Positions 46,742-55,684 of a DNA stretch of 64,000 bases are shown here, one piece after another; the first letter of the stretch is position 1, and each line of letters begins with the position of its first letter. The DNA is from Actinomycetota bacterium (GTDB lineage Bacteria > Actinomycetota > Thermoleophilia > Miltoncostaeales > Miltoncostaeaceae): NCBI GenBank assembly GCA_016870155.1, contig VGCE01000001.1, forward strand, positions 391,218 through 455,217. Direction: 5' to 3'. The position numbers were made by a program, and so were the translations under genes. Below the pieces are notes generated by a model that had not been told where the DNA came from, did no database searches, and saw nothing but the letters and a program-made list of their open reading frames with translations.

Positions 46742-48039
46742 GCCGACTCCCCGGCCTCTGCGAGGGGCGGGAGCTCCTCGTCGTCACTGCTGCCGTGCGC
46801 GGCCTCGGTGACCAGCGTGGGCGGCAGGCCCTTCTCGATCGTCTCGCGGGTGACGACGCACTTGCGCACGTCCTCGCGTGAGGGCAGCTCGAACATGACG
46901 TCGAGCAGGGCCTCCTCGAGGATCGACCGCAGTCCGCGGGCCCCGGTCTCGCGCTCGAGCGCGCGGTCGGCGATGGCGCCGAGCGAGTCGTCGCTGAACA
47001 CCAGCTCCGCCCCGTCGTAGGAGAAGAACCGCTGGTACTGGCGGGTGAGGGCGTTCTTCGGCTCGATGAGGATGGTCACCAGGTCGTCGCGCGTGAGTTG
47101 GTGCACGGAGGTGACCACCGGCAGGCGGCCGATGAACTCGGGGATGAGGCCGAACTGCACGAGGTCCTCCGGCAGCACCTCGGCGAAGAGGTTGTGCGGG
47201 TCGAGGGGCGACTGATTGCGAAGTTCGGCCGCGAAGCCCACGCCCTTCTTGCCGATGCGCCGGTCGATCACGCCGTCGAGCCCGGCGAACGCGCCGCCGC
47301 AGATGAACAGGACGTTCGTGGTGTCGATGGTGAGGAACTCCTGGTGCGGGTGCTTGCGCCCGCCCTGGGGCGGCACCGATGCCACCGTGCCCTCGAGGAT
47401 CTTCAGCAACGCCTGCTGCACGCCCTCGCCCGAGACATCGCGCGTGATCGAGGGGTTGTCGCTCTTGCGGGCGATCTTGTCGACCTCGTCGATGTAGATA
47501 ATCCCGGTCTCGGCGCGCTTGATGTCGAAGTCGGCGGCGTGGATGAGCTTGAGCAGGATGTTCTCGACGTCCTCGCCCACGTATCCGGCCTCGGTGAGCG
47601 CCGTGGCGTCGGCGATGGCGAAGGGCACGTTGAGGATGCGCGCGAGGGTCTGCGCGAGGAGGGTCTTGCCGCAACCCGTGGGGCCGAGCAGGAGGATGTT
47701 GCTCTTGTGGAGCTCCACCTCCCCCTCGCCGGACTGCGTCATCTGGATGCGCTTGTAGTGGTTGTACACCGCCACCGAGAGGGTGCGCTTGGCCTCCTCC
47801 TGGCCCACCACGTAGTCGTTCAGGACGTTGTAGATCTCACGTGGCCGCGGGAGCGTCTCGGCCTCGATCGCCGCGGGGCCGGAGGCGGCCTCCTCGTCGA
47901 TGATCTCGTTGCAGAGGTCGATGCACTCGTCGCAGATGTACACGCCGGGTCCGGCGATGAGCTTCTTGACCTGGCGCTGCGACTTGCCGCAGAAGCTGCA
48001 CAGGAGCTGCTCGCCGCTGTCTTTCGTGGTCTCGGACAT
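46738..48039 (-). CDS. clpX: ATP-dependent Clp protease ATPase subunit ClpX
   Basis: AAA+ unfoldase that feeds ClpP. The 433-residue protein has the N-terminal zinc domain (CSFCGKS ... CDECIDLC), Walker [16 protein letters not shown], Walker [14 protein letters not shown], and the sensor region [20 protein letters not shown]. No clpP lies between it and tig, which differs from the usual tig-clpP-clpX order; clpP must be elsewhere. Confidence 0.96.
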   Translation of the reverse strand: MSETTKDSGEQLLCSFCGKSQRQVKKLIAGPGVYICDECIDLCNEIIDEEAASGPAAIEAETLPRPREIYNVLNDYVVGQEEAKRTLSVAVYNHYKRIQMTQSGEGEVELHKSNILLLGPTGCGKTLLAQTLARILNVPFAIADATALTEAGYVGEDVENILLKLIHAADFDIKRAETGIIYIDEVDKIARKSDNPSITRDVSGEGVQQALLKILEGTVASVPPQGGRKHPHQEFLTIDTTNVLFICGGAFAGLDGVIDRRIGKKGVGFAAELRNQSPLDPHNLFAEVLPEDLVQFGLIPEFIGRLPVVTSVHQLTRDDLVTILIEPKNALTRQYQRFFSYDGAELVFSDDSLGAIADRALERETGARGLRSILEEALLDVMFELPSREDVRKCVVTRETIEKGLPPTLVTEAAHGSSDDEELPPLAEAGESA

Positions 48040-48074
48040 CTCCTGCCTTCGTGCGTGGGGAGCCGGGCCCAGAC

Positions 48075-49727
48075 CTACCCGGCGCCGGGCTTCTTCTTTG
48101 GCGCGGGCTTCCTGGCGGCCGCAGGCTTCTTCGCCGCCGCCGTCCCGCTCCCCTTCGCACCCGACGTTGCAGCCTTTCTGGCGGCGGGCTTGGCGGGCGT
48201 GGCCCTCTTGGCGGCGGGCTTGGCCGCCGTGCTCTTGGCCGCGGCACCCTTCGCCGCGGGCTTCTTCGCCGCGGGCTTCTTCGCCGCGGGCTTCTTCGCC
48301 GCGGGCTTCTTCTTTGCTGCCTGCTTCGCCGCAGCGGGCTTCCTGGCCGCGGGCTTCTTGGCCGGGGCCTTCGCGGCAGCGGGCTTCGCCTCGGCGGGGT
48401 CTGCGGCCCTGGCCTCTGCGGCCTCGCGCTTCTCGGCCTCCTCGAGCGAGATCTGCTTCGCGCTGTCAACGATCATGTCGACCGCGCGCTCGATGCGCAG
48501 GTCCTCGCGCAGGTTGTCCCACCCGCCGGCCCTGCGCAGGTCACCGAGCAGCTCCTCGGGATCGCGCCCGGCGGCGGCGGCATCCGACCGCACGCGCGCC
48601 TCGATGTCGTCATCACTGAGCATGATGCCCTCGGCATCGGCGATGGCCTCCACCACGAGCTCGCGGCGGATCGACAGCTCGGCGTCGGTGCGCAGGCCCT
48701 CGCGCGCCTGGTCGAGCGTCTGCCCCTGCATGGCCAGGTACTGCTCGAGGGTGATGCCCTGCGGCAGTTGGTGCGAGGTGTCTTGGAGGATCTCCTCCAC
48801 GCGGCGCTCCACCATGGCGGCGGGCACCTGGAAGTCGGCGCCCGCGACGGCGGCGTCAATCACACGGCGGCGGAAGCGCTCCTCAACGGCGCGCTCGGTG
48901 GCCGTGGCCAGCCGCTGCTCGATCTCCTCGCGCATCTCGGCGGCGGTGGCAAAGCCCACGGTCTCGGCGAGGGCGTCGTCCAGCTCGGGCAGCACCTTCC
49001 CCTGCACCTTCTGCACGGTGATGCTGTACGCCACGGTCTTGCCGCGAATCTCCTCGGGGGCGTCCTCGGGGTAGGTGACGTCGAAGGTCACGGAGTCGCC
49101 GGCCTTCGTGCCCTCGAGGGCGTTCGTGAACTCGGGGAGAATGCGGGCGGTGCCGAGCTCCACGAGCTGGTCGCGCGACTGGGCCTGCGGCAGCGCCTCG
49201 CCGTCGAGCGTGCCGTCGATGTCGGCTACCACGAAGTCGCCGATGCCCGCTGCGCCGTCCTTGTCCTCAAGGCGCGCGCCCTGCTCGCGCACCCGGTTGA
49301 TCTCCTCCTCGATGGCGTCGGCGGGGGTCTCCGCCGGCTCCTTCATCACCTCCAGGCCCTTGTACTCACCCAGCTTCGGCGTCGGCGGCACCTTCACGGT
49401 CACGGCGAATGCCACGCCCCGCTCGGTGGCGTCGCCCATGTCCACCTCAGGCGACTCGATGGGGTCGATGCCGGTGGTCGCCAGCGCCTCGCGGTACCAG
49501 TCGTTCAGCGCGCGATCGATCGTCTGCGCGAACAGGCCGTCACGGCCTACCCGCTGGATGACGATGCCGGCGGGCACCTTGCCGGGCCGGAACCCCGGTA
49601 TGCGCATGCGCGCCGAGGTCTCCTTGACAGTGCGGTCGAACTGCTTGCGCACCTCGTCCTCGGGCACCGAGATGTCGATGCGGACCTGGTCGTCCTCGAG
49701 GGCTGTGACTTCAGCTGCTACGGGCAT
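48075..49727 (-). CDS. tig: trigger factor with a histone-H1-like C-terminal tail
   Basis: Ribosome-bound chaperone for nascent chains. The 550-residue protein has the ribosome-binding domain with the signature [12 protein letters not shown] (about residues 46-57), a PPIase domain ([14 protein letters not shown]) and the helical C domain. It then adds about 105 residues rich in Lys, Ala and Pro ([17 protein letters not shown]), which resemble histone H1 or mycobacterial HU tails. Typical trigger factors stop before this tail. The ATG at 49727 was chosen as the start of the family domain; tRNA genes lie just upstream. Confidence 0.94.
   Translation of the reverse strand: MPVAAEVTALEDDQVRIDISVPEDEVRKQFDRTVKETSARMRIPGFRPGKVPAGIVIQRVGRDGLFAQTIDRALNDWYREALATTGIDPIESPEVDMGDATERGVAFAVTVKVPPTPKLGEYKGLEVMKEPAETPADAIEEEINRVREQGARLEDKDGAAGIGDFVVADIDGTLDGEALPQAQSRDQLVELGTARILPEFTNALEGTKAGDSVTFDVTYPEDAPEEIRGKTVAYSITVQKVQGKVLPELDDALAETVGFATAAEMREEIEQRLATATERAVEERFRRRVIDAAVAGADFQVPAAMVERRVEEILQDTSHQLPQGITLEQYLAMQGQTLDQAREGLRTDAELSIRRELVVEAIADAEGIMLSDDDIEARVRSDAAAAGRDPEELLGDLRRAGGWDNLREDLRIERAVDMIVDSAKQISLEEAEKREAAEARAADPAEAKPAAAKAPAKKPAARKPAAAKQAAKKKPAAKKPAAKKPAAKKPAAKGAAAKSTAAKPAAKRATPAKPAARKAATSGAKGSGTAAAKKPAAARKPAPKKKPGAG
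48253..48312. repeat. four tandem 15-bp units inside tig
   Basis: The unit GCCGCGGGCTTCTTC is repeated perfectly four times and encodes KKPAA on the minus strand. It forms the core of the basic trigger-factor tail. Exact DNA repetition, not just amino-acid repetition, suggests recent slippage and possible length variation. Confidence 0.9.
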
Positions 49728-49765
49728 GTGTACTCGCGGATTGTCGGTGTGTTGAGGAAGAAAAG

Positions 49766-49847
49766 TGCGGGCGAGAGGACTCGAACCTCCACGGGTCTCC
49801 CCACCGGGTCCTAAACCCGGCGCGTCTACCAGTTCCGCCACACCCGC
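49766..49847 (-). tRNA. tRNA-Leu (TAG)
   Basis: An 82-base type-II tRNA starting GCGGGTGTGGCGGAACTGG on the minus strand. The anticodon loop TTTAGGA gives TAG (leucine CUN codons), with the long variable arm expected for leucine and the TΨC loop GGTTCGAGTCC. CCA is not encoded. Confidence 0.96.
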
Positions 49848-49868
49848 ACGAGTCGAAACAGCAGACAG

Positions 49869-49942
49869 GGTGAGCGATGGGACTCGAACCCACGACCGCC
49901 TGGACCACAACCAGGAGCTCTACCGACTGAGCTACGCCCACC
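49869..49942 (-). tRNA. tRNA-His (GTG)
   Basis: The minus strand reads GGTGGGCGTAGCTCAGTCGG. The anticodon loop TTGTGGT gives GTG. An encoded G at -1 faces discriminator C73, the pair that identifies tRNA-His. CCA is not encoded. It is 21 bases from tRNA-Leu, so the two are probably co-transcribed. Confidence 0.96.
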
Positions 49943-49944
49943 AC

Positions 49945-49966
49945 GGCGCCGGGCGAACCCGGCGCC
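49945..49966. repeat. perfect GC hairpin just upstream of tRNA-His
   Basis: Arms GGCGCCGGG (49945-49953) and CCCGGCGCC (49958-49966) with loop CGAA. It ends 2 bases before the tRNA-His 5' end. It may be a terminator-like element or a processing signal; no T run follows. Confidence 0.5.
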
Positions 49967-50013
49967 GGGGCAGGATAGCGGAAGCACGGCAGCCCTCCCG
50001 CCGAAGTCGCGCC

Positions 50014-50071
50014 AACCCCGGTGTCAGGCACTTAACCGAAAGCGTTCGGTTAAGTGCCTGACACCGGGGTT
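50014..50071. repeat. long intergenic palindrome, copy 2
   Basis: Arms of 27 bases, 50014-50040 and 50045-50071, are perfectly complementary around a 4-base loop (AGCG). The inner 24-base arm is identical to the copy at 16261-16331 (GGTGTCAGGCACTTAA core). It lies 29 bases beyond the aceB stop and before the tRNA genes, so it probably ends the aceB transcript. Confidence 0.87.
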
Positions 50072-50099
50072 CCGGCGGGTTCCACCCCTGGCGGGGTGC

Positions 50100-51695
50100 C
50101 TAGTCGATCATCTGGTACGCCGGCAGCGTGAGGAAGTCCACGAAGTCCTCCGAGGCCGTGATCTGGTCGAAGAGTGTGGCGCCCTCCTCGTAGCGGCCGG
50201 TGTCGCCGAACTGCGCCTTGACCTTCTCGAGCTCCTCGCTGAGCACCTGGCGGAACAGGGTCTCGTCGATGTCGCGACCGTCCTCCAGCTTGCCCTTGGG
50301 CGAGCGGATCCACTGCCATATCTGCGAACGCGAGATCTCGGCCGTGGCCGCATCCTCCATCAGGTTGTTGATGGGCACGCAGCCCACGCCCGCGAGCCAG
50401 GCGCCCAGGTACTGGATGCCCACGTTCACGTTGGTGCGCAGGCCGGCTTCGGTGATCGGACCCTCGGGCTCGAAGTCGAGCAGCTCGGCGCCGCTCACCT
50501 CGACGTCCTCGCGCAGGCGGTCCACCTGGTTGGGCTTGTCGCCCAGCACGGCGTCGAAGGCGTCCATGGCGATCGGCACCAGGCCCGGGTGCGCCACCCA
50601 CGTGCCGTCGTGGCCGTCGCCGGCCTCGCGCTCCTTGTCGGCGCGCACCTTCGAGATGGCGGCCTCATTGGCCTCGGGGTCGTTCTTGATCGGGATCTGC
50701 GCAGCCATGCCGCCCATGGCCTGGGCGCCGCGCTTGTGGCAGGTCTTGATGGCCAGCAGCGAGTACGCGCGCATGAACCGCGAGGTCATGGTGACCAGCG
50801 CGCGGTCGGCGAGCACGAAGTCCGGGTCGGTGCGGAACTTCTTGATGCACGAGAAGATGTAGTCCCAGCGGCCGCAGTTGAGGCCGGCCGAGTGCTCGCG
50901 CAGCTCGTAGAGGATCTCCTCCATCTCGAACGCCGCGAGGATGGTCTCGATGAGCACGCAGCCCTTGATGGTGCCCTGCGGCACGCCCAGGTCATCCTGT
51001 GCCTTCACGAAGATGTCGTTCCAGAGGCGCGCCTCGAGGTGGCTCTCCATCTTGGGCAGGTAGAAGTATGGGCCGGTGCCGCGGGTCAGCTGCTCCTTCG
51101 CGTTGTGGAAGAAGAACAGCCCGAAGTCGAAGATGCCGGCCGACATCGGCTCGCCGTCCACCAGCACGTGCTTCTCGTCCAGGTGCCAGCCGCGCGGGCG
51201 CACCAGCAGCGTGGCGGTGTCGTCCTTGAGGGCGTACTTCTTGCCCTCGGGCGACTCGAAGGTGATCGTGCGGCGCACGGCGTCGCGCAGATTGATCTGC
51301 CCCAGGATGGTGTTGTGCCACGTGGGGGTGTTGGAGTCCTCGAAGTCCGACATGAACATCTTGGCGCCGGAGTTGAGGGCGTTGATCACCATCTTGCGGT
51401 CGACCGGGCCAGTGATCTCCACGCGGCGGTCCTGCAGGTCGGCCGGCAGCGGGGCGATCCTCCACGACGGGTCGTCGCGGATGTGCTTGGTCTCGGGCAG
51501 GAAGTCCGGGCGCTCGCCGGCCTCGAAGGCGCCCTGGCGCGCGGCGCGGGCGGCCAGCAGCTCCTTGCGGCGGTCGTTGAACTCGCGCTGGAGGCCCGCT
51601 ACGAACGACAGCGCTTCGGGAGTGAGGATCTCCGCCATCTCGGGCGAGACGACCTCGAGGATCTCGACGCCTTCCGGGAGCTGCGACTCGGACAT
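50100..51695 (-). CDS. aceB: malate synthase A
   Basis: Condenses glyoxylate with acetyl-CoA to malate in the glyoxylate shunt. The 531-residue protein matches the isoform-A length. Motifs include [59 protein letters not shown] and the C-terminal [21 protein letters not shown]. No isocitrate lyase gene is in the window. Conventional start at 51695, monocistronic layout. Confidence 0.95.
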   Translation of the reverse strand: MSESQLPEGVEILEVVSPEMAEILTPEALSFVAGLQREFNDRRKELLAARAARQGAFEAGERPDFLPETKHIRDDPSWRIAPLPADLQDRRVEITGPVDRKMVINALNSGAKMFMSDFEDSNTPTWHNTILGQINLRDAVRRTITFESPEGKKYALKDDTATLLVRPRGWHLDEKHVLVDGEPMSAGIFDFGLFFFHNAKEQLTRGTGPYFYLPKMESHLEARLWNDIFVKAQDDLGVPQGTIKGCVLIETILAAFEMEEILYELREHSAGLNCGRWDYIFSCIKKFRTDPDFVLADRALVTMTSRFMRAYSLLAIKTCHKRGAQAMGGMAAQIPIKNDPEANEAAISKVRADKEREAGDGHDGTWVAHPGLVPIAMDAFDAVLGDKPNQVDRLREDVEVSGAELLDFEPEGPITEAGLRTNVNVGIQYLGAWLAGVGCVPINNLMEDAATAEISRSQIWQWIRSPKGKLEDGRDIDETLFRQVLSEELEKVKAQFGDTGRYEEGATLFDQITASEDFVDFLTLPAYQMID

Positions 51696-51786
51696 TGGTC
51701 CTCCGTGACCGTGTTCATGGACGCGCGCCCATCCGCGGGCGCGGATTGGGAACCCTACCCGTCCACCGGCACCCGGTGCAGCCCGA

Positions 51787-52794
51787 TCAGAAGTCGATGA
51801 CGACCTTCAGGGCCTCTCCCGTGCGGGCCAGGCGGAAGGCCTCGTCCACGTGCTCGAACGGCACGTGGTGGGTGACCACCCCTTGGGCGCGGATACGGCC
51901 GGTCGCGAGCAGGTCGAGGGCCTCGCGGATGTCAGCCGGGCCCGCCGAGTAGGTGGACTGCAGCTCGACCTCGCGCCAGAACACCGCGCCGAGGTCGAGC
52001 GGCACCATCTCGCCGGGAGGCGTGGGCGCGAAGTACTGCACCACCCCGGCGGGGCCGGCCAGGTGCAGGGCGTCGTTCATGGCCACGTGGTGGTGCGTGC
52101 ACACGATCACCTGGTCGGCCAGGCGCCCGCCGAGCGCCGCGCGCACCGCCTCGACATCCGCGGAGCCGCCGAGCACCGCGGCGCCAAGGCGCTCCGCGGC
52201 CGGCCGGCGCGCGGCATCGGGCTCCACCACCACCACCCGGGCGGCGCCCCGCACTGCGGCCACCTCGGCCTCGATGAGCCCCATGGAGCCCGCGCCCAGG
52301 ATAACCACGTGCGACCCCTCCCCTACGCTGGCCAGTCGCTGCCCGCGCAGGATGCACGCGAGGGGCTCGACCAGCGTGCCGGCCTCGTCGGTCATCCCGT
52401 CGGGAAGCAGGTGAACGTCGAGCGCGGTGTTCTCAGCGGGCACCCGGATGAGCTCGGCCAGCCCCCCGGGATGGATGCGCGTGGCGCGAAAGCGCTCGCA
52501 CAGGGTGTCGCGACCGCGCAGGCAGAGATCGCACGAGAGGCATGGCACGTGGTGGTGCACGAACACCCGGTCGCCCACCGCGAAGGGTGCGCCCTCGCCC
52601 GCGGCCACCACGTCGCCCACGGGCTCATGCCCCAGCACCACCGGTGCCCTGGCGTCCTGGTACCAGGCCATGAGGTCGGTGCCGCAGATCCCGCACGCCC
52701 GCGTGCGGATGACGATCTCACCCGGACCCGCTAAGGGGTCCGGGTGATCGTCGATCGTGAGGCGTCCCGCCCCGTGGTAGACCGCCGCCCTCAC
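51787..52794 (-). CDS. zinc-dependent alcohol/polyol dehydrogenase
   Basis: Medium-chain dehydrogenase (335 residues) of the sorbitol/threonine dehydrogenase branch. Catalytic zinc residues lie in CGICGTD and GHEPVG; the structural zinc has four cysteines ([15 protein letters not shown]). The NAD(P) loop is [16 protein letters not shown]. The substrate is not evident. About 91 bases separate it from aceB, so it may be transcribed separately. Confidence 0.9.
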   Translation of the reverse strand: MRAAVYHGAGRLTIDDHPDPLAGPGEIVIRTRACGICGTDLMAWYQDARAPVVLGHEPVGDVVAAGEGAPFAVGDRVFVHHHVPCLSCDLCLRGRDTLCERFRATRIHPGGLAELIRVPAENTALDVHLLPDGMTDEAGTLVEPLACILRGQRLASVGEGSHVVILGAGSMGLIEAEVAAVRGAARVVVVEPDAARRPAAERLGAAVLGGSADVEAVRAALGGRLADQVIVCTHHHVAMNDALHLAGPAGVVQYFAPTPPGEMVPLDLGAVFWREVELQSTYSAGPADIREALDLLATGRIRAQGVVTHHVPFEHVDEAFRLARTGEALKVVIDF

Positions 52795-52815
52795 GGCAGC
52801 GATGCCACCGGCGCG

Positions 52816-53376
52816 CTACTCCGCCGAGTCGGCGTCCGCCTCGCCCTCGGCGGCGTCCTTCCCGCACTCGGCGAGACCGAGCTCAGCCGCCGCGGCCTTG
52901 GCCTCGGCATCGATCGCCTTCGCATCGGCGCTCTGGAGCTTCTCCACCGCCGCAGCGGCATCCGCCTCCGTCGCGGGGTCCGGTATCTCGGCGGCGACCT
53001 GGTTGACGAACTCCGTCTGGTCGACCGCTGATGCAACGAGCGCCTTGTGTGCGGTCTCGAGGTCGGCGGGCGGGACGAGTGTCATCAGGCCCTCAGATCC
53101 GGACGCCGCGAGGGTCGCTATCTCCGCGACGTATGCCTTGATCTCGGCAGGGTCGCTGGGCGCGGTGAGCGCCTCCAACTGGGTCGTGATCTCACTGCAC
53201 ACCGCGTCGGCCGCGCTGATGTACTCCTCGGCGGTCAGTTGCTGCCCGGCGTCACCGGACTCGGCCGTGGCTGCCGCGGTGGTGGCCGATGTGTCGGAGC
53301 CGCCGCAACCGATGAAGCCGACGCCACCGAGGGCGACTGCACCGAGTACGATTGCGGCAGTGCGTGGTGTTTTCAT
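52816..53376 (-). CDS. exported lipoprotein, paralogue A
   Basis: A 186-residue lipoprotein with signal peptide and lipobox GFIGC, then a Ser/Thr/Ala linker and a helical domain. It contains LTAEEYISAADAVCSEI, LMTLVPPADLETAHKAL and a C-terminal LGLAECGKD; the two cysteines outside the lipobox probably form a disulfide. It shares this layout with the next gene upstream (53572-54120). Family not recognised. The ATG at 53376 was chosen because it gives a complete signal peptide. Confidence 0.82.
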   Translation of the reverse strand: MKTPRTAAIVLGAVALGGVGFIGCGGSDTSATTAAATAESGDAGQQLTAEEYISAADAVCSEITTQLEALTAPSDPAEIKAYVAEIATLAASGSEGLMTLVPPADLETAHKALVASAVDQTEFVNQVAAEIPDPATEADAAAAVEKLQSADAKAIDAEAKAAAAELGLAECGKDAAEGEADADSAE

Positions 53377-53538
53377 GCGGGATCTTCGCTTCCATGAGGG
53401 ACGCCGGAGTGATTCCGCGGGCGCGGAGTGCCGGCTGCCGGTGTATGCCGGGGTTCCGGCCTTCTTCAATCTAGCCATTCGCTCGGGGTTGCTCCACATT
53501 TCGTTTCGGATTACCCCACCCCGGGAAGCTATCGCGCG

Positions 53539-53572
53539 GCCCCCGGAACGGCGGTTCCGCAACCCCGGGGGC
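53539..53572 (-). terminator. GC-rich hairpin between the paralogous lipoprotein genes
   Basis: Outer arms GCCCCCGG (53539-53546) and CCGGGGGC (53565-53572) surround an inner hairpin CGGAAC/GTTCCG (53544-53559). The right arm begins at the stop codon of lipoprotein B. It probably ends that transcript; no T run. Confidence 0.5.
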
Positions 53573-54120
53573 TAATCGTTCGCCCCGCCATCGGCGGTGT
53601 TGCCCGTGAAGCAATCGGAGACTCCCAGCTCCTTCGCCGCGGCGAGCTGCTTCGCCTCCAGGGACTCGGCCTGCTTGGCCTCCTCCACGAGGGCGGGTTC
53701 ATCGAGATTGCCCGCGACAGCGGCGCTGATCAGCTTCGACCCCAGGTCAATCGCATCGCCGCTGGTCTGCACCAGGGTGGCGTGAGCAGCCTCAAGGCCA
53801 GCGGGCGGCACCAGCCCCTTGAGCTCGGCCACTCCTTCCCGCGCTGACGCCACGACCTTATCCAGTTCGGCCTGCGCTTCCTCAGGCGTCTCGGTGTCGA
53901 CGTTCTCGCCCAGCGAGCTCGTGACGTCATCGATCTTGGTGCAGATGGCGTTTACCCTGGCTACGTACTCCGCCTGCGTGAGCTCCACGGTCGTGGATGT
54001 CGCCGTGCCCTCCGCAGCCGCGGTGCTCGCGGTGTCGCTGCTGCCGCCGCATCCGGCGATCGCGCCGGCAGCCAGTGCCACCGCCGCCACGCCCGCGGCC
54101 GCCTTCCTCAGTCCACCCAT
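53572..54120 (-). CDS. exported lipoprotein, paralogue B
   Basis: A 182-residue lipoprotein: signal peptide AAAGVAAVALAAGAIAGC with lipobox AIAGC, Ser/Thr/Ala linker, and a helical domain containing LTQAEYVARVNAICTKI, LKGLVPPAGLEAAHATLV and LGVSDCFTG. Its order of motifs matches paralogue A, so the pair arose by duplication. The ATG at 54120 follows GAGGAG by 7 bases; a GTG at 54135 is also possible. Function unknown. Confidence 0.82.
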   Translation of the reverse strand: MGGLRKAAAGVAAVALAAGAIAGCGGSSDTASTAAAEGTATSTTVELTQAEYVARVNAICTKIDDVTSSLGENVDTETPEEAQAELDKVVASAREGVAELKGLVPPAGLEAAHATLVQTSGDAIDLGSKLISAAVAGNLDEPALVEEAKQAESLEAKQLAAAKELGVSDCFTGNTADGGAND

Positions 54121-54178
54121 TCCCGTGCTCCTCACTCAGAGGTTGTCGTGCGGCTCAAGGGGAGCATACGCAGCGCGG

Positions 54179-55177
54179 TCAGGCGCGGTCGACCCCGGTC
54201 ACCTCACCCGACGCCAGCGCGTGCGATGCACCCGCATCATCCCGCACCAGCAGCCGACCAAGGTCGTCGATTCCCTGCGCCGTGCCGCGCACATCGCCCT
54301 GCGGGGTCCCCACGGTCACCTGGCGGCCCGCCAGGTAGTCGCGCTTGCGGAACGCCCCCACCACCCCGCCGGGCCCGTGCTCGAGCCAGGCCGCGTACCT
54401 GCGCCCGATCGCGCCCAGCGCCGCCACGAGCAGGTCGCCGCGGCGCGGACGCGTGCCCAGCGCCGCCAGCGACCCGGGCGTCCACCGCGACCCCGGCACG
54501 TCGGGCACCGGCCCCACGTTCACGCCCATGCCGGCCACCGCCCACGCCACGCGCTCCTGGTCGGCCGACATCTCGCACAGGATCCCCGCCACCTTGCCGC
54601 CGTCGTCCGCGAGCACGTCGTTGGGCCACGCGATGCGCACATCGGGAGCCCCGCACGAATCGAGCGCATCGGCAAGGCCGACGGCGATGACCACCGGCAG
54701 CATGCCGGCCTGTACAGGGCTCACCCTCGGCCTGAGGATGAGGCTGTACATGAGGGCCTCGCCCGGGGCATCCACCCAGGCGCGCCCCCAGCGCCCGCGG
54801 CCGGCCGTCTGGTGGTCGGACCCCACTACGGTGCCCTCGGGCGCGCCGCCACGTGCCAGCGCCGCTGCCTCGTCGTTGGTGGACCCCACCTCGGACGTCC
54901 AGGTGACCGGACCGGCGAGGGGCGCATGCAGCCGCGGACCCACCGCGGCGGGGATGACCGGGTCGGCGCAGGGGTCGAGCACGTAGCCGGCGCGCGTGGC
55001 CTGGATGGGCACGCCCGACGCGCGGAGGGCATTGACATGGCGATGCACCGCTGCGCGCGAGCAGCCGAGCTCACGGGCGAGCGCGCCCCCCGACACCCTC
55101 TCGCCCGGGCGCGCCGCGAGCGCTGCGAGCACCTGCTCGCGGCGCTCGGCCGCCTGCGACTGGTCGTTCATCGCCAT
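54179..55177 (-). CDS. birA: biotin-protein ligase / biotin repressor BirA
   Basis: Attaches biotin to carboxylases. The 332-residue protein has an N-terminal winged helix (ALARELGCSRAAVHRHVNAL) and therefore may also act as a repressor. The ligase core has GSTNDEAAALA, the biotin loop TAGRGRWGRAW, WPNDVLADDGGKVAGILCE and a C-terminal SH3-like domain. No biotin genes or BirA operator are visible nearby. Confidence 0.93.
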   Translation of the reverse strand: MAMNDQSQAAERREQVLAALAARPGERVSGGALARELGCSRAAVHRHVNALRASGVPIQATRAGYVLDPCADPVIPAAVGPRLHAPLAGPVTWTSEVGSTNDEAAALARGGAPEGTVVGSDHQTAGRGRWGRAWVDAPGEALMYSLILRPRVSPVQAGMLPVVIAVGLADALDSCGAPDVRIAWPNDVLADDGGKVAGILCEMSADQERVAWAVAGMGVNVGPVPDVPGSRWTPGSLAALGTRPRRGDLLVAALGAIGRRYAAWLEHGPGGVVGAFRKRDYLAGRQVTVGTPQGDVRGTAQGIDDLGRLLVRDDAGASHALASGEVTGVDRA

Positions 55178-55195
55178 GGCGGGAGCGTACGAGAA

Positions 55196-55269
55196 CGCGC
55201 CCGGCAGGATTCGAACCTGCGACCGTCCGATTAGAAGTCGGGTGCTCTATCCAGCTGAGCTACGGGCGC
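55196..55269 (-). tRNA. tRNA-Arg (TCT)
   Basis: The minus strand starts GCGCCCGTAGCTCAGCTGG. The anticodon loop CTTCTAA gives TCT, and the TΨC loop is GGTTCGAATCC. By my alignment the top of the anticodon stem (27-43) is a C-A mismatch, while the acceptor stem is fully paired. CCA not encoded. Confidence 0.95.
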
Positions 55270-55298
55270 CAGCACGCGCAGCGTAGCCCCCGGCCCCG

Positions 55299-55562
55299 CT
55301 ACGCCAGCCCCACCCCGCCCTGCTCGAGCAGGTGCCGCACGTCCACCAGCATCTGCTGGCCCACGTCCTTGTGCTTGGGACGGTGCAGGAACAGCACCTC
55401 AGAGCCGAGCTTCACCTTGTACTTGCCGTTGTGCTCCTCCTCCACGTCGGCCACCTGCTCAAGCAGCGAGATGACCTCGCGCCACTCGACGTTGGCGTGG
55501 CCCTCGTGGTCGAGCAGCTTCTCGAGGGTGTTGCGGTGGCGGGCGCTGAGCTCATGCGACAC
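55299..55562 (-). CDS. small HicA-like-fold protein
   Basis: An 87-residue protein: RHRNTLEKLLDHEGHANVEW, then REVISLLEQVADVEEEHNGK, then a beta hairpin with LGSEVLFLHRPKHKD and a final helix. The order helix-strand-strand with a late His resembles the HicA/dsRBD-like fold. No HicB-type antitoxin gene is beside it, so calling it a toxin would be unsupported. A conserved hypothetical is the safe description. Confidence 0.7.
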   Translation of the reverse strand: MSHELSARHRNTLEKLLDHEGHANVEWREVISLLEQVADVEEEHNGKYKVKLGSEVLFLHRPKHKDVGQQMLVDVRHLLEQGGVGLA

Positions 55563-55624
55563 GGGGTGGTCTCTCCATCGAGTAGTTGGGGCGTGCGGCG
55601 CGAGCCTAGTCGCCCCGGAAACGA

Positions 55625-55660
55625 CGCGGGCCCCGCCACCAGAAGGTGACGGGGCCCGCG
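55625..55660 (-). terminator. strong hairpin after the nitroreductase-like gene
   Basis: Arms of 16 bases (55625-55640 and 55645-55660) pair with one mismatch around loop AGAA. Core is CGCGGGCCCCG. On the minus strand it is followed by TCGTTTCC, a short T-rich stretch. It lies 25 bases downstream of the gene at 55685. Confidence 0.75.
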
Positions 55661-55684
55661 AGGACCATCAGGGTGATCGGATGA

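Noticed and set aside
48253..48312. Tandem 15-bp repeats that might be read as a small CRISPR or minisatellite
   Set aside because: They have no spacers and are in frame within tig, encoding KKPAA.
51696..51786. Small RNA or gene between aceB and the dehydrogenase gene
   Set aside because: About 90 bases with no hairpin, ribosome site or conserved-looking frame.
55299..55562. HicA toxin of a toxin-antitoxin pair
   Set aside because: The fold is similar but there is no adjacent antitoxin gene, only a tRNA and a nitroreductase-like gene.
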